From positions 124,001 to 188,000 of the forward strand of contig NZ_LQPJ01000109.1 in assembly GCF_002101785.1 (NCBI RefSeq): 64,000 nucleotides of DNA. Direction: 5' to 3'. The notes under the pieces are model-generated. The model had not been told where the DNA came from, did not search any database, and saw only the letters and a list, made by a program, of their open reading frames with translations. Source of the stretch: Mycobacterium palustre (GTDB taxonomy: Bacteria; Actinomycetota; Actinomycetes; Mycobacteriales; Mycobacteriaceae). Shown here piece by piece: positions 61,586 to 64,000 of this stretch. Position 1 is the first letter of the stretch. Each line of letters begins with the position of its first letter. Made by a program: the position numbers and the translations under genes.

Positions 61586-62974
61586 TTACGTCCCCGGCGT
61601 ACCGATGAGCGGTGATCGAGCAGTTTTACCGGTTGCTTTCTTGTTGGCGAACAGCGCCGAGACGCGGGCGGCCGCTTCCTTACCGCTGACCAAACCTCCG
61701 TTGAGGCCTGGGATACGGTCCAGGTCGCTGGCGAACTGCACCCTCGAACTGCGGTCAATCTTTTTGCGGAAGTCGGCGATTCGTTTGAACCGGCCCTTGT
61801 CGATGACAGGGACCGACTCCGGCCAGCGCACGATCGCATGCTGCTCCAAGTCACCGGGGATCTTGCCGTAGTAGTACTTGACCCGGTCGAGTGCATGCTC
61901 GAGCAAATAGTCGTCGTCGCGGTCGTCGGTCCGGTTGAGGTAGGCGGGCGACAACAGTACCGAGATGAGGCCCTTGCCCGCCGGCGCCCTTCCCGGCGCC
62001 TTGTTGTGGTCGGCGATGACGGCGATGGTGTCGGGATCGTCGTAGGGGGAAACCATCGAGAACGTGCCCGGATCGTTCGGCCGCGCCGAAAAACCGAGCG
62101 ACACGTTGCCCAACCTGTGGTACCGGGCGGTTTCGTAGAGGTTCCGGTGGTTTTCGTCCATCTGCGGGTACATGCCCAACGCGGGTTGGGCTGTCGTCGC
62201 GATTACCGCGGCGTCGAAGGTCTGCGTCTGTTCGCCCGACGACGGCGTCATGTAGGTTACTTCGACGGCCGAACCGTTGTCGGTGACGTTGCTGACCGTG
62301 TGCTCGAGCTTGGTATCGACCAGCGTCGCCAGCTTCACCGGCAGGCCGGCCACCCCCGAAGTCAGGTTGAACACCGACTTGACGAGCATGTTGCGAACGG
62401 TCCAGTGCAGCAAGGCCACCGAAGTGTCGTGATCCTCGTGTACCCAGGTGCCACTGACCAACGGGGCGCCGACGTAGCGGGCAAGCTCCTCGTTGAGCAC
62501 CCGGTGGCAGTAGTCGTAGACGGTTTCATCGTCGATCTTTGCGAGCCCGTCGTAGGTGTCGTAGCCGAGGCTTGCCCGGTGCTTGAACACGTCGGCGAAC
62601 AAGCGGAGGGCTTTGATCTTGGCGGGCCAAGAGACGACCTTGGTGGTCAGGCTCGCCCGGATCGGCTTCGCCAGATTGAGGTAGTTCTGCTTGCCCTGTC
62701 GGGGCATCCCGAAAATGACCGGCGTCTCGACGAATTCGTCGGTCAGCCCGACCTCATGGATCATTGCGACCGCCTCGCGGTAGGTCCCGAGATAGACGGC
62801 GGTGCCCAGGTCCATCAGGAAGTCGCCCTTGCGCACCGTCCAGATCCGTCCGCCCACCCGGTCACGGGTCTCGAACACCGTGACGTGGAACCCCGCCTTT
62901 CTGAGCTCGTAGGCGGCCGCCATCCCGGCGATCCCGCCGCCGATCACGGCCGCGGTGCTGTGTTGCTGTGTCAT
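61586..62974 (-). CDS. FAD-dependent amine-oxidase-like flavoprotein
   Basis: A 462-residue flavoprotein: AAVIGGGIAGMAAAYELRKA, VFETRDRVGGRIWTVRKGDF, MDLGTAVYLGTYREAVAMI, and DRIPGLNGGLVSGKEAAARV at the FAD-closing end. It is a paralogue of the 55922 product. Its ATG overlaps the stop of the AveC-like gene (ATGA), so these two products are made in step. Expected to oxidise or desaturate a lipid-like molecule with FAD; the donor and product are unknown. Confidence 0.87.
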   Translation of the reverse strand: MTQQHSTAAVIGGGIAGMAAAYELRKAGFHVTVFETRDRVGGRIWTVRKGDFLMDLGTAVYLGTYREAVAMIHEVGLTDEFVETPVIFGMPRQGKQNYLNLAKPIRASLTTKVVSWPAKIKALRLFADVFKHRASLGYDTYDGLAKIDDETVYDYCHRVLNEELARYVGAPLVSGTWVHEDHDTSVALLHWTVRNMLVKSVFNLTSGVAGLPVKLATLVDTKLEHTVSNVTDNGSAVEVTYMTPSSGEQTQTFDAAVIATTAQPALGMYPQMDENHRNLYETARYHRLGNVSLGFSARPNDPGTFSMVSPYDDPDTIAVIADHNKAPGRAPAGKGLISVLLSPAYLNRTDDRDDDYLLEHALDRVKYYYGKIPGDLEQHAIVRWPESVPVIDKGRFKRIADFRKKIDRSSRVQFASDLDRIPGLNGGLVSGKEAAARVSALFANKKATGKTARSPLIGTPGT

Positions 62975-64000
62975 TGATGCCTCCGTGGTAAGAGCTCAGG
63001 CCGGTCCGGTGCTGATTGACGCGAGATCGGGAGCTTCGGATCTGGACAGTTGAATGCGGTGGTGGGGCCGCACACCCCACCGTTCCGCCAGGCACGTTCG
63101 ATGTGCGGCTTGGGCATGGGCCCGGAGTGCAAGGCGTAGAACCAGTACGGCATGTTGAAGGCGATGAAAATCGCCAACTGGGCCGCGCCGGCGATCGCGC
63201 AGAACCTCGCGAAGGTTTTGAACCCCTCGCGCTTGAATTTCAGTTTGTCGATCCCGCGCTCGGGCCAGGACCGGCCACGGTCATCGCGGAAGAAGTGCAG
63301 GCAACTCAAAATGATGAACGTCCCCGGCCAGCTGAGCGGCTCGTAGAGCGGGAACTGGTGGTCGGTGCCCGCAAACAGCGTCAGCCATGGAATGGTCGAC
63401 GAGTAGCTGATCAGGCCAGTCCTGGTCATGATCAGCTCCACGACGACGTCGCCGACGATCATGACCAGATAGGTCTGGACGATGAGCCGGAAAACGCTGC
63501 GCGATGGGTCCTTCTTCCGCTGATAGGTCATGTACCGGGATCCGGCGTAACCGGACATCGCGCACATCCACAGGTAGGCGGTGAAGTACACCATGGGCAC
63601 CGGAATCAACTGGCCGTTGCCCGAACTCCAACCAGGGATGTGCGACAACCAGCTGCCGAAGTTGATAAACGTTGTGGCGTATTGAAATTGGTAAACGGTC
63701 CAATTAAGCCAGGGCTCTTGGAAAAACATCAACCAGCCGGCGAGGAAGAACAGGCCGTCGAAGGTGAAGCGGCCGGTGCGCAGCTTTGGCCCGATCACGA
63801 AGTGCCACAGGATCCAACCGGTGATGAAGATCCCGAAGACCACTTCGACGCACCGAACCAGTACCACATACCAGGTAGGCTCCTGGCCGCGGCCGAGTGT
63901 GTTGGGCGTGAAGTCGCCGCTGACCACCCACATCGTCCAGCAGTAGGCGATGAGGGCGAGCCACAGAAATCCGTGGACGATCCAGACCTTGGCCCATGTC
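62971..64000 (-). CDS. AveC-like (spirocyclase family) membrane protein, 5' end outside window
   Basis: At least 343 residues, open to the right window edge, where WAKVWIVHGFLWLALIAYCW gives the first membrane segment; the true start is outside. Family features: FQEPWLNWTVYQFQYATTFI, MVYFTAYLWMCAMSGY, VVVELIMTRTGLISYSST and FPLYEPLSWPGTFIILS, in the same order as in the 35508 protein. The internal ATG at 63933 is not the start because it would remove that segment. It heads the operon AveC-like - flavoprotein - two polytopic proteins. By relation to AveC a cyclisation or dehydration role is possible. Confidence 0.82.
   Translation of the reverse strand, partial: TWAKVWIVHGFLWLALIAYCWTMWVVSGDFTPNTLGRGQEPTWYVVLVRCVEVVFGIFITGWILWHFVIGPKLRTGRFTFDGLFFLAGWLMFFQEPWLNWTVYQFQYATTFINFGSWLSHIPGWSSGNGQLIPVPMVYFTAYLWMCAMSGYAGSRYMTYQRKKDPSRSVFRLIVQTYLVMIVGDVVVELIMTRTGLISYSSTIPWLTLFAGTDHQFPLYEPLSWPGTFIILSCLHFFRDDRGRSWPERGIDKLKFKREGFKTFARFCAIAGAAQLAIFIAFNMPYWFYALHSGPMPKPHIERAWRNGGVCGPTTAFNCPDPKLPISRQSAPDRPELLPRRHQ

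Overview
The window is high-GC actinobacterial DNA, most likely from a non-tuberculous Mycobacterium. The evidence is an MmpL transporter, F420/luciferase-type oxidoreductases, a mycofactocin-type short-chain dehydrogenase, a [3Fe-4S] ferredoxin beside a cytochrome P450 and an aldehyde dehydrogenase, a PpdK plus small-partner pair like Rv1127c-Rv1126c of M. tuberculosis, many GTG/TTG starts and frequent 4-bp ATGA/GTGA overlaps. No RNA genes, insertion sequences or CRISPR arrays were seen. Assignments come from reading protein motifs; no database search was run.

Layout. 1-2505: end of a P450 gene, then SDR, ALDH and ferredoxin (+). 2525-4228: CrtI-like flavoprotein (-). 4229-5307: no intact gene, but the wreck of an epoxide hydrolase. 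5308-9904: PpdK, its partner, an acyl-CoA dehydrogenase and a CrtC/AttH-like protein (+). 9947-12913: three-gene operon (-). 13214-15898: PEP-synthase-like protein plus CrtC/AttH-like protein (+). 15934-20927: TetR, small membrane protein, MmpL. 20940-25760: TetR, polytopic membrane protein, CrtC/AttH-like and PEP-synthase-like proteins. 25908-30354: TetR, complete three-domain PEP-synthase/rifampicin-phosphotransferase-like protein, CrtC/AttH-like protein. 30425-34440: beta-oxidation-type operon (-). 34633-39297: mycofactocin-type SDR, AveC-like protein, VWA/AAA+ pair (+). 39632-41952: three tandem small membrane proteins (-). 42078-47029: TetR, flavoprotein, PEP-synthase-like and CrtC/AttH-like proteins. 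47202-50492: two LLM oxidoreductases and another small membrane protein. 50503-54377: two acyl-CoA dehydrogenases and an acyl-CoA synthetase (-). 54832-55995: P450. 55922-64000: a minus-strand run of flavoproteins, polytopic membrane proteins and an AveC-like gene cut by the window edge.

The striking feature is repeated use of a few families: five phosphohistidine-swivel proteins (three without an ATP-binding domain), five CrtC/AttH-like proteins (four next to a swivel protein), seven copies of a ~240-residue membrane protein with a PPPSP-like loop, three AveC-like/three related polytopic membrane proteins in total six, five FAD-dependent desaturases/oxidases, four TetR repressors and several matching palindromic operators. 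My inference is a large lipid or isoprenoid modification locus in which a hydrophobic substrate is phosphorylated by a modular ATP/phosphohistidine system, altered by membrane cyclase-like and flavin enzymes, processed by P450, SDR and beta-oxidation enzymes, and possibly exported by MmpL. The substrate cannot be read from the sequence.
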